DNA from: FEN-33 sp963768775
GTDB lineage: Archaea > Thermoplasmatota > Thermoplasmata > Methanomassiliicoccales > UBA472
Assembly (NCBI GenBank): GCA_963768775.1
Contig: CAVYIY010000007.1
Location: 62,001 to 126,000 of the forward strand
Length of the DNA stretch: 64,000 nt
Direction of reading: 5' to 3'
Positions 1 through 9,072 of this stretch are shown piece by piece. A program made the translations under genes and the position numbers. Under the pieces are notes generated by a model that did not search any database, was not told the DNA's origin, and was given only the letters and a program-made list of their open reading frames with translations. Position 1 is the first letter of the stretch, and every line of letters starts with the position of its first letter.

Positions 1-986
1 TGATGGTCGCCTCGATATTGAAGGCGCAGGGGTCGGACGCGGTGGCGATGACTTCCGAAGAGGCGGGGATCGCCGCCGTGGGATCGCCGGGCAACGGAGC
101 GGCGAACCTGGAGCTGAGCGAGAGAAACTTCCAGGGGAACGTCCTGCCCTTGATTGAGGCGGGGAGGATCCCTGTCCTCACCGGCTACTACGGCACCGAC
201 GCATCTGGAAGGCCGCTGACCTTCGGGCGCGGAGGCTCCGATTACTCCGGTTCGGTGATCGCCTATGCCCTCGGGGCCAGAGTGTTGGAGATCTGGACAG
301 ACGTGGACGGATTCATGACCGCCGACCCGCGCATCGTCCCCTCGGCCCGCACCATAAGGGAGATGAACTACGGAGAGGCGGCCGAGCTGGCCTACTTCGG
401 GGCGAAGGTTTTGCACCCGCGCACCATCGAGCCGGCGAGGAAGAAGAAGATCGTGGTCATGGTCAAGAACACCTTCCATCCGGAGGGCGAGGGCACCAAG
501 ATACACGAACTGCGCTCTCCAGGGAACGAGCTGCTGCGATCAGTTGCGGTAAAATCCGATCTCAGTATCCTGAAGGTCTATTCCTCCGAGATCGTCTATA
601 ACCCGAGCCTGGTGACCAAGCTCCTGGAATCGGTGTCCGAGGACGGCGTCACCACCTATGCCATTTCCACGTCGCTCTCGACGTTGGCCATAGCGCTCCC
701 TTCCGGGGCGACTAAGCGCATCTGCGACAAGATAGGCAAGCTGGAGATGGGGCAGATCGAGAAGGTGAGAATCAAGGACAACGTCTCGCTAATCTGCACC
801 GTGGGGGACGACCTCATCAACCACATGGGCGCGGCCGCGATGATCTTCGATGCCGCCATGGAAGCGAAGGCGAACATCGAGATGATCTCGGAAGGGGCAT
901 CGGACGTTGCGCTCAATTTCGTGGTGCCGAGCGGCCAAGCTAACGACGTCGTGACGAGGATCCATGAGAGGTTCATTGCGAAGTGA
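1..986 (+). CDS. lysC: Aspartate kinase, C-terminal part (5' end outside window)
   Basis: Phosphorylates aspartate, the first step toward lysine, threonine and methionine. The frame is already open at the left edge, so the N-terminal kinase part lies outside the window. Visible motifs are GRGGSD followed by YSG about 75 residues in, VDGFMTADPR (substrate/ATP loop), and FGAKVLHPRT. The last ~150 residues look like tandem ACT domains (EMISEGASDVALNFVV near the end), the usual site of feedback inhibition by lysine or threonine. The stop overlaps the GTG start of lysA, so the genes are translationally coupled. The family is certain; which amino acid inhibits it cannot be read from sequence. Confidence 0.95.
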   Translation, partial: MVASILKAQGSDAVAMTSEEAGIAAVGSPGNGAANLELSERNFQGNVLPLIEAGRIPVLTGYYGTDASGRPLTFGRGGSDYSGSVIAYALGARVLEIWTDVDGFMTADPRIVPSARTIREMNYGEAAELAYFGAKVLHPRTIEPARKKKIVVMVKNTFHPEGEGTKIHELRSPGNELLRSVAVKSDLSILKVYSSEIVYNPSLVTKLLESVSEDGVTTYAISTSLSTLAIALPSGATKRICDKIGKLEMGQIEKVRIKDNVSLICTVGDDLINHMGAAAMIFDAAMEAKANIEMISEGASDVALNFVVPSGQANDVVTRIHERFIAK

Positions 987-2260
987 GACTGGTGGCTAAC
1001 ATGCGACAATTCGAGAATTCTGATGGACAGCTGATGATCGGTGGATTGCGGGCGACCGAGCTCGCCAGACGATTCGGGACGCCGCTTTACGTGACCGACG
1101 AGAATGCGGTCAGGGACAACTACCGGCGCATGAAAGGCGCCTTCAAGCCGTACATGCCGGCGAGGGTGCATTACGCCTGCAAGGCCAATGCAGCCCTGGC
1201 CATACTGCGCGTGCTGCAGCAGGAGGGCAGCTACATCGACGCCGTCTCCATCGGCGAGGTGGACGCCTGCCTGCGCGCCGGCTTCCCTCCGGAACGCATA
1301 CTGTACACTGGCGTCAACGTCTCCAACCGGGAGCTGGAGGCCCTGGTCAACCGCAGGGTGATGATCAACCTCGACAGCTTCTCCGAGCTCCGGCGCTTGG
1401 CGGAGATCTCCGACCGGCCCAAGATATCGTTCCGCGTCAATCCCGGCGTGGGGGCGGGGCACCACGCGCATGTGGTCACCGGCGCTAAGAGCACCAAGTT
1501 CGGCATACCCAAGGACGATATCGTGCGCGCCTACGATGAGGCGCTGGAGCATGGCTTCGTGCCTTTCGGCCTGCACGCCCACATCGGAGCGGGGGTGCAG
1601 GAAGTGGCGCCGTTCATCGAGGTGACCGACGTCCTGGTCGGCATCATGAACCAGCTCCAGGACCAGCTGGGCCTGAAGCTCGAGGTGCTGGACATCGGGG
1701 GTGGGGTGGGCATTCCCTATCAGCCGGACGACAAGCAGATGGACCTGGACTCGCTGGCAAGGGAGGTCACCTCGCGCATCAAGGGTAAGTGCAGCGCCGG
1801 AACGGTGGCCATCGAACCGGGCCGCTACATCATCGCCGACACCACCTTGCTCCTGACCAGCGTGGTCGACGTGAAGGAGACCCCCGACAAAAGGTTCTGC
1901 GGGGTCGATGCCGGTTTCAACACCCTCATCCGACCGGCGTTCTACGGCTCGTTCCACCATGTGGCGGTGGCCAACAAGTTCCAGAAGCCGGCCGACATAG
2001 TTTACGACGTCGTCGGACCGATCTGCGAGACCGGGGACTTCCTGGCCAAGGACCGCTTGCTGCCGAAGGTGGAGGAAGGCGATCTAATTGCGGTCTATGA
2101 CGCCGGAGCTTATGGGTTCACCATGTCGTCCAACTACAACATGCGTGGCCGGCCGTGCGAGGTCCTGGTCAAGGATGGATTGGCATCGGTGATCCGGGAG
2201 GCGGAGAGCATCGATGATCTGCTCCGTCTGGAAAGGATGCCAACGAGGCTGATGATTTGA
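983..2260 (+). CDS. lysA: Diaminopimelate decarboxylase
   Basis: PLP enzyme making L-lysine from meso-diaminopimelate, the last step of the DAP pathway. It has the PLP lysine in HYACKANA (about residue 67), the glycine loop GGGVGIPY, the substrate motif ICETGDFLAKDR, and YDAGAYGFTMSSNYN near the C-terminus. At 425 aa it has normal length for the family. The GTG at 983 overlaps the lysC stop by 4 nt; an ATG at 1001 is a possible alternative start. It sits between lysC and dapF in a tightly packed lysine operon. Confidence 0.96.
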   Translation: MRLVANMRQFENSDGQLMIGGLRATELARRFGTPLYVTDENAVRDNYRRMKGAFKPYMPARVHYACKANAALAILRVLQQEGSYIDAVSIGEVDACLRAGFPPERILYTGVNVSNRELEALVNRRVMINLDSFSELRRLAEISDRPKISFRVNPGVGAGHHAHVVTGAKSTKFGIPKDDIVRAYDEALEHGFVPFGLHAHIGAGVQEVAPFIEVTDVLVGIMNQLQDQLGLKLEVLDIGGGVGIPYQPDDKQMDLDSLAREVTSRIKGKCSAGTVAIEPGRYIIADTTLLLTSVVDVKETPDKRFCGVDAGFNTLIRPAFYGSFHHVAVANKFQKPADIVYDVVGPICETGDFLAKDRLLPKVEEGDLIAVYDAGAYGFTMSSNYNMRGRPCEVLVKDGLASVIREAESIDDLLRLERMPTRLMI

Positions 2261-3087
2261 TCTTCTACAAGTACCACGGGCTGGGCAACGACTTCATCGT
2301 CCTGGATGATTTCGACGGAAAGGCGCCGAAGAGCCCCGAGTTCGCCAGGAAGCACTGCCATCGCCGCTTCGGCATCGGGGCAGACGGCATCCTCTACGTC
2401 TCTGGCTCGAAGAAGGCAGACGCGCGCATGAAGGTCCTGAACTCCGACGGTTCGGAGGCGGAGATGTGCGGCAACGGCATCAGATGCGTGGCGAAGTACC
2501 TCTACGACATGGGCATGGTCAAGAAGGCCAGGATGAGCATAGAGACCCTGGCCGGCGTAAAGGAGGTGGATTGCACGGTGGAGGCGGGGAAGGTCGTCAG
2601 CGTGACGGTCGACATGGGAGCTCCCAGCCTGGAATGCGAGGAGATACCGATGACCTGCCGCGGGACCTTCGTCTCCCAGCAGCTGGACGTCGACGGGCGG
2701 GCCGTCGTCGGCACGGCGGTCTCAATGGGCAACCCCCATTTCGTCATCCTCGACCCATTGAGCGATGGAGCCCGAAAGGAGCTCGGGCCGATGATCGAAT
2801 CGCACCCGTTGTTCCCCCGGAAGACCAATGTCGAGTTTGCCGAGGTCCATGCGGACCACATCGACCTTCAGGTCTACGAGAGGGGGGCGGAATGGACCTT
2901 CGCCTGCGGCACCGGCGCCTGCGCCACGGTGGTGGCCGCGGTGGTGAACCACCGGGTGCCAGAGTGCAAGGAGATCGAGGTCCGCCTGCCTGGCGGAAGC
3001 CTTTGGATTAATGTAGGCGAAAGATTATCCTCCGTGATGATGCGCGGCCCGGCGGCGATGGTGTTCCGCGGCGAATTGCAGGAGTGA
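2257..3087 (+). CDS. dapF: Diaminopimelate epimerase
   Basis: Interconverts LL- and meso-diaminopimelate without a cofactor, using two cysteines as acid and base. Both are visible: C71 in MCGNGIRC and C217 in ACGTGACAT. The N-terminus FYKYHGLGNDF is typical. The start is a TTG whose bases overlap the lysA stop by 4 nt. The 276 aa length is normal. It feeds LysA directly and takes its substrate from the aminotransferase encoded next. Confidence 0.96.
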   Translation: MIFYKYHGLGNDFIVLDDFDGKAPKSPEFARKHCHRRFGIGADGILYVSGSKKADARMKVLNSDGSEAEMCGNGIRCVAKYLYDMGMVKKARMSIETLAGVKEVDCTVEAGKVVSVTVDMGAPSLECEEIPMTCRGTFVSQQLDVDGRAVVGTAVSMGNPHFVILDPLSDGARKELGPMIESHPLFPRKTNVEFAEVHADHIDLQVYERGAEWTFACGTGACATVVAAVVNHRVPECKEIEVRLPGGSLWINVGERLSSVMMRGPAAMVFRGELQE

Positions 3088-4253
3088 TGGCGATGACGTT
3101 CGACTATGCCAACCGAGTGAAGCGGATCCCGCCCTACCTTTTCGCGGAGATTGAGGAGAAGATCAGGATCAGACAAGCGCAGGGAGTCGACATCATCGAT
3201 TTCGGCATCGGGGATCCGGACATTCCCACCCCGAAGCTGATCGTGGACGAGATCGCCAAGCAGGTTAGGGATCCACAGAATCACAATTACCCCACCTCGG
3301 CCGGCGAGGCGGAGACGCGCAAGGCGGTCGCTGACTGGTACAAGCGGCGCTTCAACGTCGACGTCGAGCCGCAGGGCGAGGTATGCATCCTTCTGGGCAG
3401 CAAGGAGGGCCTGGCGAACCTCGCCCGGGCGTTCATCAACCCCGGAGACAAGGTGCTCGTCCCCGATCCGGCATACCCGGTGTATGCCCAGGGAGCGGCT
3501 ATGCTCTGCGACGCCGTGCCCGTCAGGGTACCGCTGCAGCCGAAGCGCAACTTCTGGTTCGAGGATTCCCCGCGGGAGCTGGACCCGGAGGCCAAGATGC
3601 TGTACATCAACTACCCCAACAACCCCACTGGCGCAGTGGCCACCAAGGAGTACCTGCGCGGGCTGTACCGCTGGTGCGTGGAGACCCACACCATCATGGC
3701 CTACGACAACGCGTATTCTGAGCTCACCTACGACGACTATGTCGCCCCATCCATGCTGGAAATCAGCAAGGAGGGAACGATCGAGTTCGGCTCGCTTTCG
3801 AAGACCTTCAACATGACCGGCTATCGCCTGGGCTATGCCGTGGGAGACCCGGTGCTCATCAGCGGGCTGAAGAAGGTCAAGTCCCAGATCGATTCTGGCG
3901 CTCCCAAGTTCATCCAGAAGGCAGCGGTGATGGCGTTGGAGCAGTACACCAGCAGTGAGAAGCCGGCGCTGGTCAAGGAGAGCATGGCGATCTACGAGCA
4001 GAGGCGGAACGTCCTCGTGGCCGGATTGCGCATGCTGGGCTTCAAGGCCCCCATGCCCAAAGGCACATTCTACCTCTGGTTCCCCGTGGACGGGAGCAGC
4101 ATGAGGTTCGCCGACCGGATGCTGGAACAGGGCGTCGTGGTGACGCCCGGAGTCGGATTCGGACCGGCGGGCGAAGGCTATATCCGCATGGCCCTGACCC
4201 AGCCGGTGAGCCGAATCGAGGAAGCGCTGGTGCGCATGAAGAAGGCGCTCTAG
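3084..4253 (+). CDS. dapL: LL-diaminopimelate aminotransferase-like class I/II aminotransferase
   Basis: Fold-type I PLP aminotransferase. It has the binding motifs NYPNNPTGA (about 176-184) and YDNAYSEL, and the Schiff-base lysine K240 in SLSKTFNMTGYRLGY. Its position directly after lysC-lysA-dapF (GTG/ATG start overlapping the dapF stop) strongly suggests the one-step DapL route, which converts tetrahydrodipicolinate to LL-DAP and bypasses the succinylase/acetylase variants. dapA and dapB are not seen and may lie upstream. ATG codons at 3087 and 3093 are alternative starts. Family assignment is firm; DapL specificity rests largely on context. Confidence 0.88.
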   Translation: MMAMTFDYANRVKRIPPYLFAEIEEKIRIRQAQGVDIIDFGIGDPDIPTPKLIVDEIAKQVRDPQNHNYPTSAGEAETRKAVADWYKRRFNVDVEPQGEVCILLGSKEGLANLARAFINPGDKVLVPDPAYPVYAQGAAMLCDAVPVRVPLQPKRNFWFEDSPRELDPEAKMLYINYPNNPTGAVATKEYLRGLYRWCVETHTIMAYDNAYSELTYDDYVAPSMLEISKEGTIEFGSLSKTFNMTGYRLGYAVGDPVLISGLKKVKSQIDSGAPKFIQKAAVMALEQYTSSEKPALVKESMAIYEQRRNVLVAGLRMLGFKAPMPKGTFYLWFPVDGSSMRFADRMLEQGVVVTPGVGFGPAGEGYIRMALTQPVSRIEEALVRMKKAL

Positions 4254-4262
4254 CGGCACGGA

Positions 4263-5498
4263 TCAATTGGAGGGGCACTTCCGGTACTTCGCCGCCTTCA
4301 AGGCCTCGACCACCGGCAAAGGCTTCCCCAACAGATAGGTCTCCAGCGCGCCCCCTCCGGTGCTGACGTAGGAGAACTTGTTGAAGAAACCGAAATGCTC
4401 GGCCGCGGCGACAGTGTGCCCGCCGCCGATGACGCTGAACGCCTTGGAGTAGGTGGTGGCCTGCATGATCTCCCTCGTTCCCTGCGCGAAGACGTCCTTC
4501 TCGGTCACGCCGGCCGGGCCGGAGATGAAGACCGTCCCGGCGTGGCTGATCACCCTGGCGAATTTCTCCATGCTGCCGCGCCCTATGTCCAGTATCGGAT
4601 ATTCCTGCGGCAAATCCCCGACCATGATGTCCCGGCGGTAGCAGTCCACCTCCAAGGCCACGTCGAACGGCAGCAGGATGCGCTCGCCTTTCTCCTTGAG
4701 GAGCTTCCTCGCCGCTGCCAGCGCCTCCGGGGTGATCTCCTTCTCGATCATCTTCTCCGTCGGTCCGCCCAGCTTCACCCCCCGGGCCATGAGGAACGCA
4801 TTTCCTGCCACCCCGACCAGGATCACCCAATCAGCGATCCGCTTGGACAAGATGCGCTCGACCATCAGCACCGACTCGCCGAACTTCGACCCCCCGAGGA
4901 CGAACACCGCCGGTCTGGCCGGGTTCTCGAAAACGGTCTTCAGCGCTTGGAGCTCCCTCTCCATCAGCCTTCCGGCCGCCGAGGGCAGCACGGCGGCGAA
5001 TCCGACCAAGGAGGTCTGGGAGCGGTGCGATGCCCCGAAGGCGTCGTTCACGTAGATGTCGAACAGGGGCGCCAGCTTGGTGACCAACTCGGTCTTGGCA
5101 TGCTCCTCCGCCGTCTTATTCTCCATTTCATAGGGTAGTTCGCGCACGTTCTTCAGCACGATGACCTCTCCCGGGGAAAGGGAGCGGATGGCCTCGATCG
5201 CCACTGGGCCGCAGATGTCGTCGACGTACCTCACCTTCTGGCCGAGGAGCTTCTCGATCATCTTGGTCTGGCAGGTCAGATCGGCGAAGTCCCAGTCACC
5301 CGGGCGGCCTTGGTGCGACAGTATCGCCACCTTCGCCCCCCTGGATAGTAGCTCCTTCAGCGTCGGCATCGTCTGCTGGATCCGGTTCGCGTCCTCGATC
5401 TCCAGCGTATCCTTGTTCAGCGGACAGTTCAGGTCCGCCCGGAAGAGCACGAACTTGTTCTTGAAATCGAAGTCGTCGAGAGTGTTGAACTCGGCCAT
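4263..5498 (-). CDS. pgk: Phosphoglycerate kinase, archaeal type
   Basis: Reversible phosphoryl transfer between 1,3-bisphosphoglycerate and ADP in glycolysis/gluconeogenesis. Features are RADLNCPLN near the N-terminus (archaeal-style version of the substrate loop), LSHQGRPGDWDFADL, VLKNVRELPYE, GGSKFGESV, and the C-terminal nucleotide loop VSTGGGALETYLLGKPLP. Length 411 aa is normal. The gene is convergent with dapL (9 bp apart) and downstream of the GAPDH gene on the same strand, so the pair gives two consecutive glycolytic steps. Confidence 0.93.
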   Translation of the reverse strand: MAEFNTLDDFDFKNKFVLFRADLNCPLNKDTLEIEDANRIQQTMPTLKELLSRGAKVAILSHQGRPGDWDFADLTCQTKMIEKLLGQKVRYVDDICGPVAIEAIRSLSPGEVIVLKNVRELPYEMENKTAEEHAKTELVTKLAPLFDIYVNDAFGASHRSQTSLVGFAAVLPSAAGRLMERELQALKTVFENPARPAVFVLGGSKFGESVLMVERILSKRIADWVILVGVAGNAFLMARGVKLGGPTEKMIEKEITPEALAAARKLLKEKGERILLPFDVALEVDCYRRDIMVGDLPQEYPILDIGRGSMEKFARVISHAGTVFISGPAGVTEKDVFAQGTREIMQATTYSKAFSVIGGGHTVAAAEHFGFFNKFSYVSTGGGALETYLLGKPLPVVEALKAAKYRKCPSN

Positions 5499-5585
5499 TT
5501 TTCCTCCCCCTTGCCATTAAATGAACTCTCACGTGGTAGATTATTCTTGCCACTACCGCCGGTGCGACCGACAGCCGCCTGGAAC

Positions 5586-6602
5586 CTATTTCCCGATGCC
5601 CATAGCCTTGTCGGTCTTGCGGATGGAGCGCATCGGGTCCGTCTCGAGCTTCATCATCGAGCGGACGCAATCCACGATCTCCGGGACGATGTCGCTCTCC
5701 TGGTGGATGGCTTGGTAATAGTAGAGGGTATTCTCCTCCACCTTGATCCCGTCCTGCCAGACGATTATCTCCATGAAATCGCCCCGAGGCCGGCCGAGGT
5801 CGCGCGCCAGCTCCATCACCTGCGCCGAGGACTTGATGCCATGCTTTCCGCTGACGAAGCGGATGCGCGGGACGTTGTCCCAGACGCTGAGGATGTCGTT
5901 CTCCGTCGCCCTCTTCCTCAGCTCAACCATGACGCAATGGACATGCATCATCGTGGTGGGAGTGACCACGGCCATGGTGCGGATGGGCAGCCAGGGCATG
6001 ATGGTCTGGACGTCGATGCCATGATGGGTCGGCAACTTCAGGCTGGGCTCGATGGCATTCAGCGCCGAGCCTTTCTTGTCCCCCGGGTCCGCTCCACGGC
6101 GGACCAGGGCGGCGAATGCCTTCTCGATCCCGAAGACCCGGTCGATGGGAAAGAGGGTCCTGACCAGCCCGGTCGTATTGCAGGAGACGACGCGCACGAA
6201 TTGCGCTCCCCAGGCCTCCTGGTAGTTAGCGAAAGCATTGAAGGATATTCCGGATATTCCATGCTCTTCCCCGCCCATGAATATGGCTTTGACACCGGCC
6301 TTCTCATATGCCGGTTTGTATACCGCCCCGATTCCGGCGGGCGTGGCATCCACGATGAGGTCGCACTTGGGAATCATGTCACTAAGAGTGCCGGCCAGCT
6401 TCACTTCTTCCTTATCGAACTCGGCCACGTTCTCCTGAGCGGCCGCATACAGAGGGAAGCCTTCCTTGATTGCTAACCTGGCTTCGTAGCTTGGCTTCGT
6501 CTTGGTTACCCCGACGACCTCCATGTCGTCCATCCGGGAGATGGCGGAAGCGGCCCGCTTTCCGATCGTGCCATACCCATTGATTCCGACCTTGACTTTC
6601 AT
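5586..6602 (-). CDS. gap: Glyceraldehyde-3-phosphate dehydrogenase, archaeal type II
   Basis: Phosphorylating NAD(P)-dependent GAPDH of the archaeal class. The N-terminal Rossmann motif is VGINGYGTIGKRAA, and the catalytic cysteine lies in VSCNTTGLVRT. The 338 aa length fits the family. ATG at 6602 is preferred over the GTG two codons upstream because KVKVGINGYG is the usual N-terminus. It precedes pgk with an 87-bp gap. Upstream lie an A+T box (6683-6694) and a short inverted repeat in the leader. Confidence 0.95.
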   Translation of the reverse strand: MKVKVGINGYGTIGKRAASAISRMDDMEVVGVTKTKPSYEARLAIKEGFPLYAAAQENVAEFDKEEVKLAGTLSDMIPKCDLIVDATPAGIGAVYKPAYEKAGVKAIFMGGEEHGISGISFNAFANYQEAWGAQFVRVVSCNTTGLVRTLFPIDRVFGIEKAFAALVRRGADPGDKKGSALNAIEPSLKLPTHHGIDVQTIMPWLPIRTMAVVTPTTMMHVHCVMVELRKRATENDILSVWDNVPRIRFVSGKHGIKSSAQVMELARDLGRPRGDFMEIIVWQDGIKVEENTLYYYQAIHQESDIVPEIVDCVRSMMKLETDPMRSIRKTDKAMGIGK

Positions 6603-6682
6603 GACCACAACACCCTTCGTTCAGGACATACTAATGAGGGAATATCTCCCTTACGGTTGAACTCTCATATTTGTCATCCATT

Positions 6683-6694
6683 CGATAAAAATAG
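6683..6694 (-). promoter_or_regulatory. Putative TATA box of gap-pgk
   Basis: On the minus strand this reads CTATTTTTATCG, an isolated A+T run about 80 nt before the gap ATG. Between it and the start codon lies a small inverted repeat (agggaatatctccct, around 6635-6649) that could be an operator. Only position and composition support this. Confidence 0.35.
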
Positions 6695-6761
6695 CCGAGC
6701 TAATGGAGCATAGAGAATACCTGAAAAATAAGAAAGGGAAGGAATTCCAATTTCGTCCAGT

Positions 6762-7016
6762 TCACTTCTTCTCGGCTTCGAGCTTGCCCTTCAGTTTCGC
6801 GATCGATCTTCCGATCAGGATAGTCGCTACGATCGCGAGAATGGTGACGATTATCGCGTAGACGAAATAACCAACTCCTGGATCACTCGTGAACACCGTG
6901 TCCACGGCCCATTTGATCGCCTGGTTCCATGCTAGCGCAGCGATCAATCCAAAGGCTGCGGTCATTAGTGCCGCGATTGTGTCCAGAACTTGGATTCTGA
7001 ATGCTTTGTCGGCCAT
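6762..7016 (-). CDS. Small two-TM membrane protein, DUF5654-like
   Basis: 84-aa protein with two hydrophobic segments (about residues 12-33 and 47-68) and a lysine/glutamate-rich C-terminus. The sequence around TAAFGLIAALAWNQAI resembles the DUF5654 family of small archaeal/bacterial membrane proteins of unknown role. A clear GGGGAGG ribosome-binding site stands 5-7 nt before the ATG. It stands alone upstream of gap on the same strand. A T-rich tract on its strand near 6720-6740 may be its terminator. No function is assigned. Confidence 0.75.
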   Translation of the reverse strand: MADKAFRIQVLDTIAALMTAAFGLIAALAWNQAIKWAVDTVFTSDPGVGYFVYAIIVTILAIVATILIGRSIAKLKGKLEAEKK

Positions 7017-7295
7017 TTCTTTCCTCCCCTAATCTTCCCCGCGTGGGATGCTATTGAATAACCATCGACAGTATAAAGATTTGACCGGATTTCACTTTTC
7101 AATTGCGGCATTGGGTCGGAATGCCGCCCTTTCCGATCCAATCTCATCGAACTCTCACGGGGCAGCTCGAATCGATATGTGGCTGGCTATCGAGACCCGC
7201 ATCACTTGCGAGGGATTCATTACGGATCTCGGCGTCCGGACTCCATCGAGAATCCAGCAATCTTGAAATAGCCTGGCGGAGTTGCATAAAGCGCA
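7017..7295. other. Intergenic region between divergent small membrane protein and radical SAM genes
   Basis: 279 bp divergent spacer. It contains short frames in several directions with no recognisable product and presumably the promoters of both neighbours. No tRNA-like or repeat structure was seen. Confidence 0.5.
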
Positions 7296-8225
7296 ATGAG
7301 CAATCTCATCAGCGTTGGCCAGTTGGGATACTATGCCAGATGGTTCTTCAAATCGAAGATCGGGATGAAGAGCCCACTGGTCAACACCATGATAATCAAC
7401 TTCAACTGCAACCTCCGCTGCAAGCATTGCAGCATTTCTGGGAATGCGGACAAATTGCCCAACCCCTTCCAGATCGATTTCGAGAACGCCAAAAGGGAGA
7501 TGGAGGAGCAGTACACAAAGGGAGCACGGATCCTCTTCTTCGAGGGCGGCGAACCGACCTTGTGGAAGGACGGCGAGAAGGACCTGCATCAACTCATCCA
7601 AGCCGGAAGGGAGCTGGGCTACTTTGTCATCGGCTACACCACCAATGGCACCAATCCCATCATCGAAGACAGCGACGTCATCTCCGTCTCTCTGGACGGT
7701 CCGAGGGAGACGCATGATCTCATCCGTGGGGAAGGCGTCTACGACAAGCTGATGGCCAATCTATCGAAGACCACGCACCCGAACATCTTCGCCAATATGA
7801 CCATAATGAAGCAGAACGTCGACAAGGTGAGGGAGACGGTGGAGATCGTGGCCAAGAACGACCGTATCCGCGGCGTCATGCTCAACTTCATCACTCCGCC
7901 GCCCTACGATATTGCGCTCACCCTGGAGGAGAAGAAGAGGGTCATCGAACTGGCGCTTCAGCTGAAGAAGGAAGGCCATCCGATACTGAACACCACCAAG
8001 GCGCTGAAGGACATGCTCATCGAGGATTTCGGAGGGCTGTGCCAGGACTGGGTCTCAGCCTTCGTCCTTCCCGATTGCTCGCATTACGGCGGGTGCCCGA
8101 TGAAGGGGACGGAGTCTTGCAAGAAATGTGGCTTCGATGCCGTCCGGGAATACCGCCTGATCGTGAAGGGGAGCCCTGGCGCCATCACGCAAATGTCAAA
8201 GCGCTTTGCATACTCAAAGAAATGA
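7296..8225 (+). CDS. Radical SAM protein with C-terminal cysteine cluster
   Basis: The N-terminal half carries the radical SAM [4Fe-4S] motif CNLRCKHC (about residues 32-39), then the FFEGGEPTLW glycine-rich SAM loop and the SVSLDGPRETHD strand. The C-terminus has a second cysteine set (PDCSHYGGCP and SCKKCG) that could bind an auxiliary cluster. At 309 aa it is a single-domain SAM enzyme of unknown substrate. It ends 41 nt inside the convergent prenyltransferase gene; a lipid or quinone-like substrate would be a guess from proximity only. Confidence 0.85.
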   Translation: MSNLISVGQLGYYARWFFKSKIGMKSPLVNTMIINFNCNLRCKHCSISGNADKLPNPFQIDFENAKREMEEQYTKGARILFFEGGEPTLWKDGEKDLHQLIQAGRELGYFVIGYTTNGTNPIIEDSDVISVSLDGPRETHDLIRGEGVYDKLMANLSKTTHPNIFANMTIMKQNVDKVRETVEIVAKNDRIRGVMLNFITPPPYDIALTLEEKKRVIELALQLKKEGHPILNTTKALKDMLIEDFGGLCQDWVSAFVLPDCSHYGGCPMKGTESCKKCGFDAVREYRLIVKGSPGAITQMSKRFAYSKK

Positions 8226-9072
8226 CCACCAGGATTGATTGGACGAGCGAGAGCCTCAGAGCGTCGAACACCGGCCGCATCTCGCGGAACTTGTCCTCCT
8301 TGTTCTTCAGGTGCCTTATCATGCTGACGGCGAAGGGCAGGGTTAGGAACAGCAAGACGAATGTCAGATTATGATATGTTAGTATGGACATTAATCCGTA
8401 ATCGACCGCCAGTATCCCGATCAGGATGTTGGCGACCTTATCTATGCCGAAGCGCACCACCAGGTCCTTCTCGCCCGCGGCAATGTGCGCTTCCCTCCCG
8501 GACATCTCGTCGACTATGCGCATGATCATTGCTCCCATGCCGACGATGACCGCTATGATCAATGCGGACCAGGAGAACGCCTGGGCGATGACGTAGAAGC
8601 TGAAGAACGATATCATGGTGAAGCTCGCTAGCACATCCAGCTCCCCAAGTCCACGTGCGCCCAGATTCAATGGCGGCGCGGTATAGAAGTAGCTCAGGAA
8701 GAACGCGACGGCGCCCAGCAAGAGAACGATCCAACCGCCGTAGAGCAGTATCGGGATCGACAGCGCCACCGCCCCGACCGCCAGTAGGACCATGATTGCC
8801 TTTCCCGCCTCAGCGGATATCAGGCCGCGGTCGAACGAGTTCCCTTGCCAGTAGATGCTGTTGCCTCCCTTCTCCTTGACCGCAATCTCCTCGAACGCCT
8901 GGTCCAGCAAAGTGAAGCGCAGCTTGTCCGCCCCGCTCTTGTGGTCGAAGTAATCATTGGACAGGTTGACGAACATCGCCAGAAGCAGCACGTCCAAAGG
9001 GATGACGACGGCCATGAGCCATTCTTGCTTGATGGTGAGGGCGAATGCCACGCCGGTAATCGAGGAGAGCAC
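8185..9072 (-). CDS. UbiA/MenA-family prenyltransferase, start uncertain
   Basis: Integral membrane prenyltransferase with about eight TM segments. The first Asp-rich motif is NLSNDYFDHKSGAD (about 37-50), and the second site is represented by DEMSGREAHIAAGEKDLVVRFG. This layout is closest to MenA-type enzymes and to archaeal lipid/quinone prenyltransferases. The frame is open upstream to a stop near 9175 and reads a plausible UbiA N-terminus (KVKNVLRVAWTLPFVLSSITG), but that stretch has no ATG, GTG or TTG before the GTG at 9072. The true start may therefore be non-standard or hidden by an indel. Substrate unknown. Confidence 0.82.
   Translation of the reverse strand: MLSSITGVAFALTIKQEWLMAVVIPLDVLLLAMFVNLSNDYFDHKSGADKLRFTLLDQAFEEIAVKEKGGNSIYWQGNSFDRGLISAEAGKAIMVLLAVGAVALSIPILLYGGWIVLLLGAVAFFLSYFYTAPPLNLGARGLGELDVLASFTMISFFSFYVIAQAFSWSALIIAVIVGMGAMIMRIVDEMSGREAHIAAGEKDLVVRFGIDKVANILIGILAVDYGLMSILTYHNLTFVLLFLTLPFAVSMIRHLKNKEDKFREMRPVFDALRLSLVQSILVVISLSMQSALTFA

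Noticed and set aside
2874..4259. 461-codon open frame on the minus strand opposite dapL
   Set aside because: Antisense shadow of a high-GC gene: codons complement dapL third positions, no start signal, no recognisable protein. The same applies to long frames at 656-1960, 16768-18018 and 28916-30130.
6635..6649. AGGGA..TCCCT inverted repeat before gap as an operator
   Set aside because: Only 5-bp arms; kept as a note, not as a feature.
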